Under the pieces are notes generated by a model. That model was given only the letters and a program-made list of their open reading frames with translations, was not told the DNA's origin and searched no databases. From Streptomyces roseolilacinus (GTDB lineage: Bacteria; Actinomycetota; Actinomycetes; Streptomycetales; Streptomycetaceae), in NCBI RefSeq assembly GCF_014649335.1, contig NZ_BMSV01000001.1, forward strand, positions 1-64,000: a stretch of 64,000 nt of DNA. The letters run 5' to 3'. Of this stretch, positions 42,189 to 49,941 are shown in pieces. The position numbers and the translations under genes are program-made. How positions within the stretch are numbered: the stretch's first letter is position 1; every line of letters begins with the position of its first letter.

Positions 42189-43598
42189 TCAGACCTTGGC
42201 GGGCCGCTCCGGGGCGGAGTCGGCCGGAGCGGTGACGGCCGGAGCGGTGACGGCCGGGGCGCCGTCGGCCGGGGTGTCGGCCGTGCCGTGGCCGTCGTCG
42301 GCCGTGCCGTGGCCGTCGTCCAGCAGCGTCGTCTCGTCGAACGGCGCCCGGCCGGCGAGGACCTCCGCCACCCGGTCCTTGTCGATCTCCTTCGTCCACG
42401 TGCCGATCAGCACGGTCGCGACGGCGTTGCCCGCGAAGTTGGTCAGCGCGCGCGCCTCGCTCATGAACCGGTCGATGCCGACGATCAGGCCGACGCCGTC
42501 GACGAGCGCGGGCTTGTGCGACTGCAGGCCGCCCGCGAGCGTCGCGAGCCCGGCGCCGGTGACGCCCGCCGCGCCCTTCGACGCGATGACCATGAAGACG
42601 AGGAGCGAGATCTGCTCGCCGACCGCCAGCGGCTGCCCCATCGCCTCGGCGACGAACAGCGAGGCCATCGTCAGGTAGATCGCGGTGCCGTCCAGGTTGA
42701 AGGAGTAGCCGGTCGGCACGGTGATGCCGACGACGGGCTTGCTCACGCCCAGGTGCTCCATCTTGGCGATCAGCCGCGGCAGCGCCGACTCGGACGACGA
42801 CGTGGACAGGATCAGCAGGAACTCCCGCGCCAGGTACTTGAACAGCGCCAGGACGCTGACGCCCGCGACCAGGCGCAGCAGCGCGCCGAGCACGACGAAG
42901 ACGAAGAGGACGCAGGTGGCGTAGAAGCCGAGCATGATGACGGCGAGCGACTTCAGCGCGTCCACGCCCGTCGAGCCGACCACCGCGGCGATCGCGCCGA
43001 ACGCGCCGACCGGCGCCGCCCACATGATCATCGCCAGGATGCGGAAGACCAGCCGCTGGATGTGGCCGATGCCGCGCAGCACCGGCTCGCCCGCCTTGCC
43101 CATCGCCTGCAGCGCGAAGCCCGCGAGCAGCGCGACGAGCAGCGTCTGGAGGACCTCGCCCTCGGTGAACGCCGACACGAGGGTCTTGGGGATGATCCCC
43201 AGGACGAAGTCGACGGTGCTCTCGCTGGCGCCCTCGGCCTGCTGCTCGCCGGCGGCACGGGTCTCGGCGGTGATGTGCAGCCCGGCGCCGGGCTCCAGCA
43301 GGTTGCCGACGACGAGGCCGATGGCCAGCGCGACGGTCGACATGACCATGAAGTAACCCAGGGCCAGACCGCCGACGGCGCCCACCTTCGCGGCCTTGCG
43401 CACGGAACCCACGCCCAGCACGATCGTGCAGAAGATCACCGGCGAGATCATCATCTTGATGAGGTTGACGAAACCGGTGCCGAGCGGCTTGAGCTCCTTC
43501 GCGGCGTCCGGCGCGGCGAAGCCCACGGCGACGCCGAGGACGACCGCCGCGATGACGGCCAGATACAGGTAGTGGGTTCGTTCCCGCCGTGCGGCCAC
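42189..43598 (-). CDS. dctA: Dicarboxylate/cation symporter of the DctA (DAACS) family
   Basis: A 469-residue membrane protein from GTG 43598, 4 bases after GAGGA. It shows the serine-rich re-entrant hairpin ILSTSSSESALPRL, PTGYSFNLDGTAIY and GIDRFMSEARALTNFAGNAVA, the substrate- and ion-binding motifs of C4-dicarboxylate transporters, with about eight membrane helices. The C-terminus is a repetitive tail (DDGHGTADDGHGTAD, APAVTAPAVTAPAD) encoded by tandem repeats. It imports succinate, fumarate or malate with Na+ or H+. It is divergent from a CitA/DctS-like two-component system, its likely controller. Confidence 0.93.
   Translation of the reverse strand: MAARRERTHYLYLAVIAAVVLGVAVGFAAPDAAKELKPLGTGFVNLIKMMISPVIFCTIVLGVGSVRKAAKVGAVGGLALGYFMVMSTVALAIGLVVGNLLEPGAGLHITAETRAAGEQQAEGASESTVDFVLGIIPKTLVSAFTEGEVLQTLLVALLAGFALQAMGKAGEPVLRGIGHIQRLVFRILAMIMWAAPVGAFGAIAAVVGSTGVDALKSLAVIMLGFYATCVLFVFVVLGALLRLVAGVSVLALFKYLAREFLLILSTSSSESALPRLIAKMEHLGVSKPVVGITVPTGYSFNLDGTAIYLTMASLFVAEAMGQPLAVGEQISLLVFMVIASKGAAGVTGAGLATLAGGLQSHKPALVDGVGLIVGIDRFMSEARALTNFAGNAVATVLIGTWTKEIDKDRVAEVLAGRAPFDETTLLDDGHGTADDGHGTADTPADGAPAVTAPAVTAPADSAPERPAKV
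42221..42250 (+). repeat. Two 15-bp tandem repeats in the 3' end of dctA
   Basis: CGGCCGGAGCGGTGA occurs at 42221-42235 and again at 42236-42250, with a fragment after it. It encodes the APAVTAPAVTAPAD tail and keeps the reading frame. Confidence 0.8.
42279..42320 (+). repeat. Two 21-bp tandem repeats in the 3' end of dctA
   Basis: The 21-bp unit beginning GGCCGTGCCGTGGCC is present at 42279-42299 and 42300-42320, encoding DDGHGTADDGHGTAD. Both units are multiples of three, so copy-number change would not break the frame. Confidence 0.85.
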
Positions 43599-43723
43599 GG
43601 GGTCCTCCTCGAAGAATTCGCTCCACGTCCCGGTGGATCCCCGCGACTATCCACCACGCCTGTGACCCCGGTCACCGTTGCGTGCGTTTCGTTCACACGT
43701 TTTCGGACAGGCAGACTTGCGGC

Positions 43724-45412
43724 ATGCGCCTCCCCCGCCCCCGCAGTCTCGCCGGCCAGCTGTTCGCCATGCAGGCCGTGCTGGTGGCGGTCATCGTGGC
43801 CGGGTGCGCGGTCTTCGCGTACCTCACCGACCGCGCCCAGGCGGAGGAGACCGCGCGCCGGCAGGCGACGGCCACCGCGACGGCCGTGGCCAGGTCGCCC
43901 TCGGTCGTCGCCGCCGTCCGCTCGGACAACCCGACGGCCGCCCTCCAGCCGTACGCGGACGCCCTCACCGGCGAGCGCGGGGTGACCTTCGTGGTGGTCA
44001 TGGCACCGGACGGCACGCGCTGGACGCACCCGGAACCGGACCGGATCGGGGGGACGTATCTCGGCCACATCGACGCGGCGCAGCGCGGCGGGACGCTGAC
44101 GGAGACGTACGACGGGACGCTGGGGCGCTCCGTACGGACGATCACGCCCGTGTGGGACCGGGACCGCGTCGTCGCCCTGGTCAGCGCGGGCATCACCGTC
44201 GACCGGATCACCGAGCAGCTGCGGCACCAGGTGACCGCGCTGCTCGGCTTCGCCTGCGGGGCGCTGGCCCTGGGCGCGGTCGGCACGTACGTGGTCAACG
44301 CCCGGCTGCGGCGGCACACGCACGGCATGAACGCCACCGAGCTGAGCCGGATGCACGACTACCACCAGGCCGCCCTGCACGCGGTGCGCGAGGGACTGCT
44401 GATGCTGGACGGGCGCCGCCGGATCGCGCTGGTCAACGACGGCGCGCGGGAGCTGCTGGGCCTGCGGGAGGACGCCGTCGGCACCTCCGTCACCGAGCTG
44501 GGGCTGCCCCCGTCGCTGACGGGCGCGCTGCTGGCGGCCGAGCCGCGCGAGGACGAACTGCACCTGACGGCGGACCGGGTGCTGGTGGTGTCCATCCGGC
44601 CGGTGGTCGGCGGGGAGCGGCGCGGCTCGGTCGTGACCCTGCGGGACCACACCGAGCTCCAGGCGCTCTCCGGCGAACTGGACTCGGAGCGCGGCTTCAC
44701 GCAGGCGCTGCGCGCGCAGGCGCACGAGGCCGCGAACCGGCTGCACACGGTCGTGTCGCTGATCGAGCTGGGCCGCGTGGAGGAGGCGGTCGGCTTCGCG
44801 ACGGCGGAGCTGGAGCTGGCGCAGACGCTGACGGACCGGGTGGTCGACGCGGTCGGCGAGCCGGTGCTGGCCGCGCTGCTGCTGGGCAAGTCGGCGCAGG
44901 CCAGCGAGCGGGGCGTCGAGCTGGTCCTGACCGACGACAGCCGCATCGACGACGGCGTCCTGCCGCCGGGCCTCGCGGCGCGGGACCTCGTCACGATCCT
45001 CGGCAACCTGATCGACAACGCCGTCGAGGCGGCGCAGGGCTCGGCGGGCTCCCGCGTCACGGTGGCGCTCGCCGCGGCCGGCGGCGAACTGCTGCTGCGC
45101 GTCGCGGACACCGGCCCGGGCGTGCGGCCCGGCGACGCGGAGGCGGTCTTCACCCGCGGCTGGTCCACCCGCGGCCCGGGCCGCGGCATCGGCCTGCCCC
45201 TGGTGCGGCAGGCCGCCCACCGGGCGGGCGGCCGCGTGGAGCTGGACACGGCCCCGGAGGGCGGCGCGGAGTTCACGGTGCGGCTGCCGCTGGGCGGCGG
45301 ACCGGGGCGGGCGGCGGCACCGGCGGAGCGGGTACCGTCACCGACGCGCCCGGTGGACGGCGGGGGCGCGGCGGTGACGGGCGGGGGCGCCGGGACGGAG
45401 GGGCGGACGTGA
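43724..45412 (+). CDS. Sensor histidine kinase, CitA/DcuS/DctS family
   Basis: A 562-residue protein from ATG 43724. A membrane segment (residues about 14-34), an extracellular PAS/sCache domain (about 35-165), a second membrane segment (about 171-192), a cytoplasmic PAS (about 215-310), the phosphoacceptor helix with His334 in AQAHEAANRLH, and an HATPase domain (NLIDNAVEAA, DTGPGV, GRGIGLPLV) are in the CitA order. It should sense a C4-dicarboxylate or citrate. The last about 40 residues are a Gly/Ala-rich tail. Its stop overlaps the response regulator start by GTGA. Confidence 0.93.
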   Translation: MRLPRPRSLAGQLFAMQAVLVAVIVAGCAVFAYLTDRAQAEETARRQATATATAVARSPSVVAAVRSDNPTAALQPYADALTGERGVTFVVVMAPDGTRWTHPEPDRIGGTYLGHIDAAQRGGTLTETYDGTLGRSVRTITPVWDRDRVVALVSAGITVDRITEQLRHQVTALLGFACGALALGAVGTYVVNARLRRHTHGMNATELSRMHDYHQAALHAVREGLLMLDGRRRIALVNDGARELLGLREDAVGTSVTELGLPPSLTGALLAAEPREDELHLTADRVLVVSIRPVVGGERRGSVVTLRDHTELQALSGELDSERGFTQALRAQAHEAANRLHTVVSLIELGRVEEAVGFATAELELAQTLTDRVVDAVGEPVLAALLLGKSAQASERGVELVLTDDSRIDDGVLPPGLAARDLVTILGNLIDNAVEAAQGSAGSRVTVALAAAGGELLLRVADTGPGVRPGDAEAVFTRGWSTRGPGRGIGLPLVRQAAHRAGGRVELDTAPEGGAEFTVRLPLGGGPGRAAAPAERVPSPTRPVDGGGAAVTGGGAGTEGRT

Positions 45413-46101
45413 GCGCGGACGGGATCAGGGTGCTGGTGGTCGAGGACGACCCGGTCGCCGCCGACGCGCACGCCCTGTACGCCGGGCGCGTGCCCGGCTT
45501 CGGCGTGGTCGGCGTCGCCCACTCGCGCGCCGCCGCCGTACGGCTGCTGGAGCGCACGCCCGTCGACCTGATCCTCCTCGACCTGTACCTGCCGGACGGC
45601 CACGGCCTGCACCTCCTGCGCTCCCTGCGGGCCGCAGGCCACTCCGCCGACGTCATCGCCGTCACCTCCGCGCGCGACCTGGCGATCGTGCGCGAGGGCG
45701 TGTCGCTCGGCGTCGTGCAGTACGTGCTGAAGCCGTTCACGTTCGCCACCCTGCGGGACCGGCTCGCGCGGTACGCCGAGTTCCGCGCGGCCGTGGGCGA
45801 GGCGTCCGGGCAGGACGAGGTCGACCGGGCGCTCGCCGCGCTCCGCACGCCGCAGCCCGCCGCGCTGCCCAAGGGACTGAGCGCGCCCACCCTCGCCACC
45901 GTGACCCGGGCCCTGCGCGAGGCGTCCGGCGGGCTGACCGCGGCGGAGGCCGGCGCCGCCGTGGGCATCTCGCGGATCACCGCGCGCCGCTACCTGGAGC
46001 ACCTGGTGACCGTCGGGCGGGCGGAGCGCAGCCCGCAGTACGGGCAGGTCGGGCGGCCGGAGCTCCAGTACCGCTGGCTGCCGGGCACACCGGGCCGCTG
46101 A
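45409..46101 (+). CDS. Response regulator, CitB/DctR family
   Basis: A 230-residue protein from GTG 45409 overlapping the kinase stop. The receiver domain has the acidic pair VEDD and phosphoacceptor Asp58 in LILLDLYLPDGHG, then Lys in VLKPF. The C-terminal winged helix (AAEAGAAVGISRITARRYLEHL) is of the CitB type. It should act on the divergent dctA promoter. Confidence 0.93.
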   Translation: MSADGIRVLVVEDDPVAADAHALYAGRVPGFGVVGVAHSRAAAVRLLERTPVDLILLDLYLPDGHGLHLLRSLRAAGHSADVIAVTSARDLAIVREGVSLGVVQYVLKPFTFATLRDRLARYAEFRAAVGEASGQDEVDRALAALRTPQPAALPKGLSAPTLATVTRALREASGGLTAAEAGAAVGISRITARRYLEHLVTVGRAERSPQYGQVGRPELQYRWLPGTPGR

Positions 46102-46165
46102 GCCGCGGGAGCGCCGGACGTACGGCCGCCGGGCGTACCGCCCGCGGGGCCGGAGGTCGCGGGTA

Positions 46166-46197
46166 CGGGAGGGCGGCCGGGCCCGGCCGCCCTCCCG
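46166..46197. terminator. Perfect 32-bp palindrome after the response regulator gene
   Basis: CGGGAGGGCGGCCGGG (46166-46181) is followed directly by its exact reverse complement (46182-46197), with no loop. It is 64 bases past the regulator stop, in a 238-base gap. It can act as a terminator in either direction, though zero-loop palindromes also suit protein binding. Confidence 0.6.
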
Positions 46198-46339
46198 GCG
46201 CGCCCCGAGCCCCCGCCCCGAGCGCCTGGAGCACCCGGAAGGCGCATCGGACCGGAAAAGGGATTCTTCTGGACCTTCCTCCAACATTGGCCGTTGTTCG
46301 AACGGACCGTAGCCACAGGTGACGACCCGCCCCTAGCTT

Positions 46340-47032
46340 GTGCGCGTGCACCCCTCTCCCCCCGCCCCCACGCCCCCGTTCAACGCCCTGGCCGCGCGCC
46401 GCCTCCGCGAGGGCCTGGGCATGGCACCCGGCCACGTCGCGTACGGCCTGCGCGCGCAGTACGGACTGGACGTCTCCCCCGAGACCGTCACCGCCTGGGA
46501 ACGCGGCCTCGGCCGTCCCGACGCCCGCGAGCTCACCGCGCTCGCCGGCGTGCTGTGGTGCTCCCCCGGCGAGCTGCTCACCGCCGCGACGACCCTGCGG
46601 GAGCACCGCATGGCCCGGGGCATGGCGCCCGAGGACCTGGCCCGGCGGATCGGGGTGGACGCCAGGGCGTACCTGCGGATGGAGGAGTCCGGCCGCTGGC
46701 GCGGCAACGAACGGCAGACCGCCGCGCTCGCGCAGGTCCTCGGCCTGGGCCCGCGCGAACTGCTGAACGCCACCGGGAGGGACGCCGAGCTGGCGGAGGT
46801 CCTGCGGGACGCGGCCACCACCCGCTGGCAGGCGTACGTCCGCCCGGCCTCGAAGCTGCTGCCGATGCGCCGCGACCACCTGGAGGAGGTGCTCCAGCGG
46901 CTGCACGCCGACTACCAGGCGCGGATGGTCGCCACGTACAGCTGGGGCGACTCGGGCGGCAGCGGCGGGGAGGAGGGCCGCGCGTACCTGGAGCGGATCG
47001 TCGACCACTTCTGGACGCTGGCGCGGCTGTAG
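46340..47032 (+). CDS. Helix-turn-helix (XRE-type) regulator with two HTH domains
   Basis: A protein of 230 residues from GTG 46340, or 228 from GTG 46346. The first HTH is about residues 15-80 (PFNALAARRLREGLGMAPGHV, VTAWERGLGRPDARELTALA) and the second about 85-145 (RMARGMAPEDLARRIGVDARAYLRME). The C-terminal part (LPMRRDHLEEVLQRL) may be an effector or dimer domain. TAGCTT at 46334-46339 is a possible -10 placing transcription at about the second GTG, so a leaderless start is plausible. No neighbour indicates the regulon. Confidence 0.8.
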   Translation: MRVHPSPPAPTPPFNALAARRLREGLGMAPGHVAYGLRAQYGLDVSPETVTAWERGLGRPDARELTALAGVLWCSPGELLTAATTLREHRMARGMAPEDLARRIGVDARAYLRMEESGRWRGNERQTAALAQVLGLGPRELLNATGRDAELAEVLRDAATTRWQAYVRPASKLLPMRRDHLEEVLQRLHADYQARMVATYSWGDSGGSGGEEGRAYLERIVDHFWTLARL

Positions 47033-47120
47033 GGCGCCGGGGAGCGTCCTCGAAGGAGCGCCGTTCGCCCGCAGGGCGGCGGACGGGGCGTCGAAGGCAC
47101 GGCCTCACGGGTCGGTATGT

Positions 47121-48452
47121 CTAACCCCCGGACCGGGGGCGGTCGAAGCCGAAGAGCTGGCCGGCGCCGTCCGGCGCGCACGGTTTCTGGACGACGGCCG
47201 TCCACGCCTCGCGGGACGCCCCGGGCACGGTGACGCACAGCCCGGACCCGGCGCTGCGCAGGCGGTGCCCCTGCGCGGGGTCGCCGTCCAGCGGTTCGAT
47301 CCGGAACGCCTCGCTCGGGCCGCGCTTGCCGCACTCCTGGTCGGCGAGCGGGGCGCCGTCCTTCCGGGCGGCCTCGACGGGGATGCCGGAGCAGCCGGGA
47401 CCGTAGTCGGGGTGGTCCGAGACGATCCGCCACAGGCCGCCGTCCAGGCGGGCGAGGGAGTAGCGGGGGACGACGGCGCCGGCGCAGTCGACCTGGTACA
47501 CCTGCCCGCTGCGCTGCCCGCGCCGTTCGTTGAGGCACAGTCCGGAGTGCAGGGCGCGGATGTCGGCCCTCCCCTCGGCGGGCGGGGCGGCGGCGGTCGG
47601 CCCGGGGCCGTCCTTCCCGTCGCCGCCGAGGTGGGAGACGACGGTGACCAGCGCCATGAGGAGCGTGATCCCGCCCAGGACCGGCACGAGGGCCCGTCCC
47701 GCCCACGCCCGGAGCCCCCGGGGCCGCCCCGCGCCGGACCGTCCGTCCGCCGCGGCCGGCCCGGTACCGGTGTGCGCCCGCGCGCCGTTCGGCGGGTGGT
47801 CCCCGGCGGGTGCCGCGTCCCGCGCGGCCGCACCGGTGTGCGGCCGCGGCGCGGTGCCGGCGGGAGGGCCGGTGTCCCCGGCCGCGCCGCGCGGCCGGTC
47901 GTCCCCGGCGCCCGGTACGCCCGCGGGGCCGCCGTCCCCCGGGGGACGGCCGGCCGCGTCCGGCGCCGGGGCCCCCGCCGGGGCGTCCGGCTCCGCGGCG
48001 GGCGCGTCCGGTCCGGGACGCGGGGCCGGCACGGAGCCGGACGCGTCCGCGGCGCCGGGAAGCGGGGCCGGGGCGCCGGTGGTCCGGGCCGGTTCGGGGT
48101 CGTGCGGGCCGCAGGTGCAGGAGCCGGGGGCGCAGGCGCACGGGCCCGGCGCCGGGTGGGGGCTCCGGCGGCCGGCCAGGTGCTTGCGGGCGGCCAGCCA
48201 GCGCTCCGTCTCCTCCGGCCCCGCCCCGCACGCGCGGACGAAGGCGACGAGCAGTTCCTCCCGCGGCAGCGTCCCGCGCGCCAGCATGTTCGCGACCGTC
48301 GACCGCGGCAGGCTGTCGCCCACCGCCTCCGCGCGGACCGACAGTTCGCGGTACGTCAGCCCGGACCAGTCCTTGAGCGCCTGCAGCTGGGCGACGAACC
48401 CGGCGGGGTCCTGGGGGTCCCGTGGGCTGGGGACTTCTTCCCCGTCGGTCAT
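47121..48452 (-). CDS. Membrane-anchored HTH protein with Cys cluster and ricin-type C-terminal domain
   Basis: A 443-residue protein from ATG 48452, 5 bases after AAGGAAC. Residues 15-80 are an XRE-type HTH (FVAQLQALKDWSGLTYRELS, PRSTVANMLARGTLP). A Cys cluster CACAPGSCTC follows at 105-114. A 120-residue Pro/Gly/Ala linker leads to one membrane segment (about 254-275, LVPVLGGITLLMALVTVV), then a C-terminal domain of about 145 residues (GLCLNERRG, PRYSLARLDGGLWRIVSD, GLCVTVPGASREAW) like a ricin beta-trefoil. The topology puts the HTH in the cytoplasm and the trefoil outside, so an outside carbohydrate could signal in. Function is inferred. Confidence 0.78.
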   Translation of the reverse strand: MTDGEEVPSPRDPQDPAGFVAQLQALKDWSGLTYRELSVRAEAVGDSLPRSTVANMLARGTLPREELLVAFVRACGAGPEETERWLAARKHLAGRRSPHPAPGPCACAPGSCTCGPHDPEPARTTGAPAPLPGAADASGSVPAPRPGPDAPAAEPDAPAGAPAPDAAGRPPGDGGPAGVPGAGDDRPRGAAGDTGPPAGTAPRPHTGAAARDAAPAGDHPPNGARAHTGTGPAAADGRSGAGRPRGLRAWAGRALVPVLGGITLLMALVTVVSHLGGDGKDGPGPTAAAPPAEGRADIRALHSGLCLNERRGQRSGQVYQVDCAGAVVPRYSLARLDGGLWRIVSDHPDYGPGCSGIPVEAARKDGAPLADQECGKRGPSEAFRIEPLDGDPAQGHRLRSAGSGLCVTVPGASREAWTAVVQKPCAPDGAGQLFGFDRPRSGG

Positions 48453-48570
48453 CGACAGTTCCTTCCCTTGCCGCCCCGGACAGGGTTGGGACATGTCCGG
48501 GACAAGCCCCAAGCCTTGTTGAAACGGCAAGGGCGCTCAAGAGTGGAATCCGGCCACGGCCCACGGACGA

Positions 48571-48607
48571 GCGGCCTTGATCGTTACAGGGGGACGATCA
48601 AGGCCGC
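48571..48607 (-). terminator. Hairpin terminator after pfkA
   Basis: GCGGCCTTGATCGT (48571-48584) and its perfect complement (48594-48607) form a 14-bp stem with a 9-base loop, 26 bases past the pfkA stop on the minus strand. Confidence 0.85.
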
Positions 48608-48633
48608 TTCACGGCGCCGGGCCGGCGGGCCGG

Positions 48634-49659
48634 TCAGAAGACGGACTCCGCCTCCAGCATCCGGTCCTCCGGCACCGTCTTCAGCCGTGTCGTCGCGTCG
48701 GCGAGCGGCGCCATGGTGATCCCCGTCCCCCGCAGCGCCGTCATCCTGCCGAAGTCGCCCCGGTGCGCGGCCTCCACCGCGTGCCAGCCGAAGCGGGTCG
48801 CGAGCACCCGGTCGTACGCGGTCGGCGTGCCGCCCCGCTGGACGTGGCCGAGGATCACGGGCCGGGCCTCCTTGCCGAGGCGCCTCTCCAGTTCCTTGGC
48901 GAGCCGGGTGCCGATCCCCTGGAAGCGCTCGTGCCCGTACTGGTCGATCTCGCCCTTGCGGTACTCCATGGAGCCCTCCGCCGGGTGCGCGCCCTCCGCG
49001 ACGCAGATCACCGCGAACTTCTTGCCGCGCGCGAACCGCTCCTCGACCATCTTGACCAGGTCGTCCACCTGGAAGGGCCGCTCCGGCAGGCAGATGCCGT
49101 GGGCGCCGCCGGCCATGCCGGACTCCAGGGCGATCCACCCCGCGTGACGCCCCATCACCTCGACGACCATCACCCGCTGGTGCGATTCGGCGGTGGTCTT
49201 CAGCCGGTCTATGGCCTCGGTGGCGACCATCACCGCCGTGTCGAAGCCGAACGTGCGGTCCGTCGCCGAGATGTCGTTGTCGATGGTCTTGGGGACGCCG
49301 ACCACCGGCATGCCCGCGTCGGACAGCATGCGGGCCGCCGTCAGCGTGCCCTCGCCGCCGATCGGGATGAGGACGTCGATGCCGTAGCGGCGCTGCAGGT
49401 CGTCGCAGTTCTCGGCGGCCTCCTGCAGCCGGGCGCGCTCCAGCCGGGCCGAGCCGAGGATGGTGCCGCCGCGGGCGAGGATGCCGCTGACGGCGTTCAG
49501 GTCGAGGGGCCGGTAGTGGCCGTCGAGGAGGCCCTTGAACCCGTCCTCGAAGCCGATGACTTCGTCTCCGTGACCGGTGAGCGCGCGGTGCACGACCGAG
49601 CGGATCACGGCGTTCAGGCCGGGGCAGTCGCCGCCTGCGGTGAGAACTCCGATACGCAT
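48634..49659 (-). CDS. pfkA: ATP-dependent 6-phosphofructokinase
   Basis: A 341-residue protein from ATG 49659. Motifs: LTAGGDCPGLNA, PIGGEGTLTAA and VGVPKTIDNDISATDRTFGFDTA (catalytic Asp in PKTIDND), MGRHAGWIA and FAVICVAEGAHPAEG. The residue after GGE is Gly, as in ATP-dependent enzymes, while PPi types have Asp there; Glu replaces the E. coli Asp103. It converts fructose-6-phosphate to fructose-1,6-bisphosphate. It is divergent from pta. A sigma-70-like promoter lies at 49827-49855. Confidence 0.95.
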   Translation of the reverse strand: MRIGVLTAGGDCPGLNAVIRSVVHRALTGHGDEVIGFEDGFKGLLDGHYRPLDLNAVSGILARGGTILGSARLERARLQEAAENCDDLQRRYGIDVLIPIGGEGTLTAARMLSDAGMPVVGVPKTIDNDISATDRTFGFDTAVMVATEAIDRLKTTAESHQRVMVVEVMGRHAGWIALESGMAGGAHGICLPERPFQVDDLVKMVEERFARGKKFAVICVAEGAHPAEGSMEYRKGEIDQYGHERFQGIGTRLAKELERRLGKEARPVILGHVQRGGTPTAYDRVLATRFGWHAVEAAHRGDFGRMTALRGTGITMAPLADATTRLKTVPEDRMLEAESVF

Positions 49660-49826
49660 CGTGCTGTGTCTCCTGCTCGGTAGGGAATCGCCGTGCCGTA
49701 CGGGGGCACCCGAATTGTCCCACGGGCCGCGTTCCCCCTGCCCGGCCGGCCGGGCGGGCGGGGGATCCCGCGGGGGCCGCCGGGCCGACCCGGGGGCGGG
49801 TCGGCCCCACCCCGCACCCGGCAGGC

Positions 49827-49855
49827 GCCCTACCCACTCGCGGAGGTATTGTCAA
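49827..49855 (-). promoter_or_regulatory. Probable pfkA promoter
   Basis: On the minus strand a perfect -35 TTGACA (complement of 49850-49855) is 17 bases from TAGGGC (complement of 49827-49832). Transcription would start near 49820, giving a leader of about 160 bases before the pfkA ATG. Confidence 0.5.
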
Positions 49856-49941
49856 GAGGGTATGGCCGCCTCTCGCGAGGTGTTTTTTCGCCAATACGGA
49901 GCACTAGTCGCACACTCGCTTGACGGACAGGAGACCACGGC

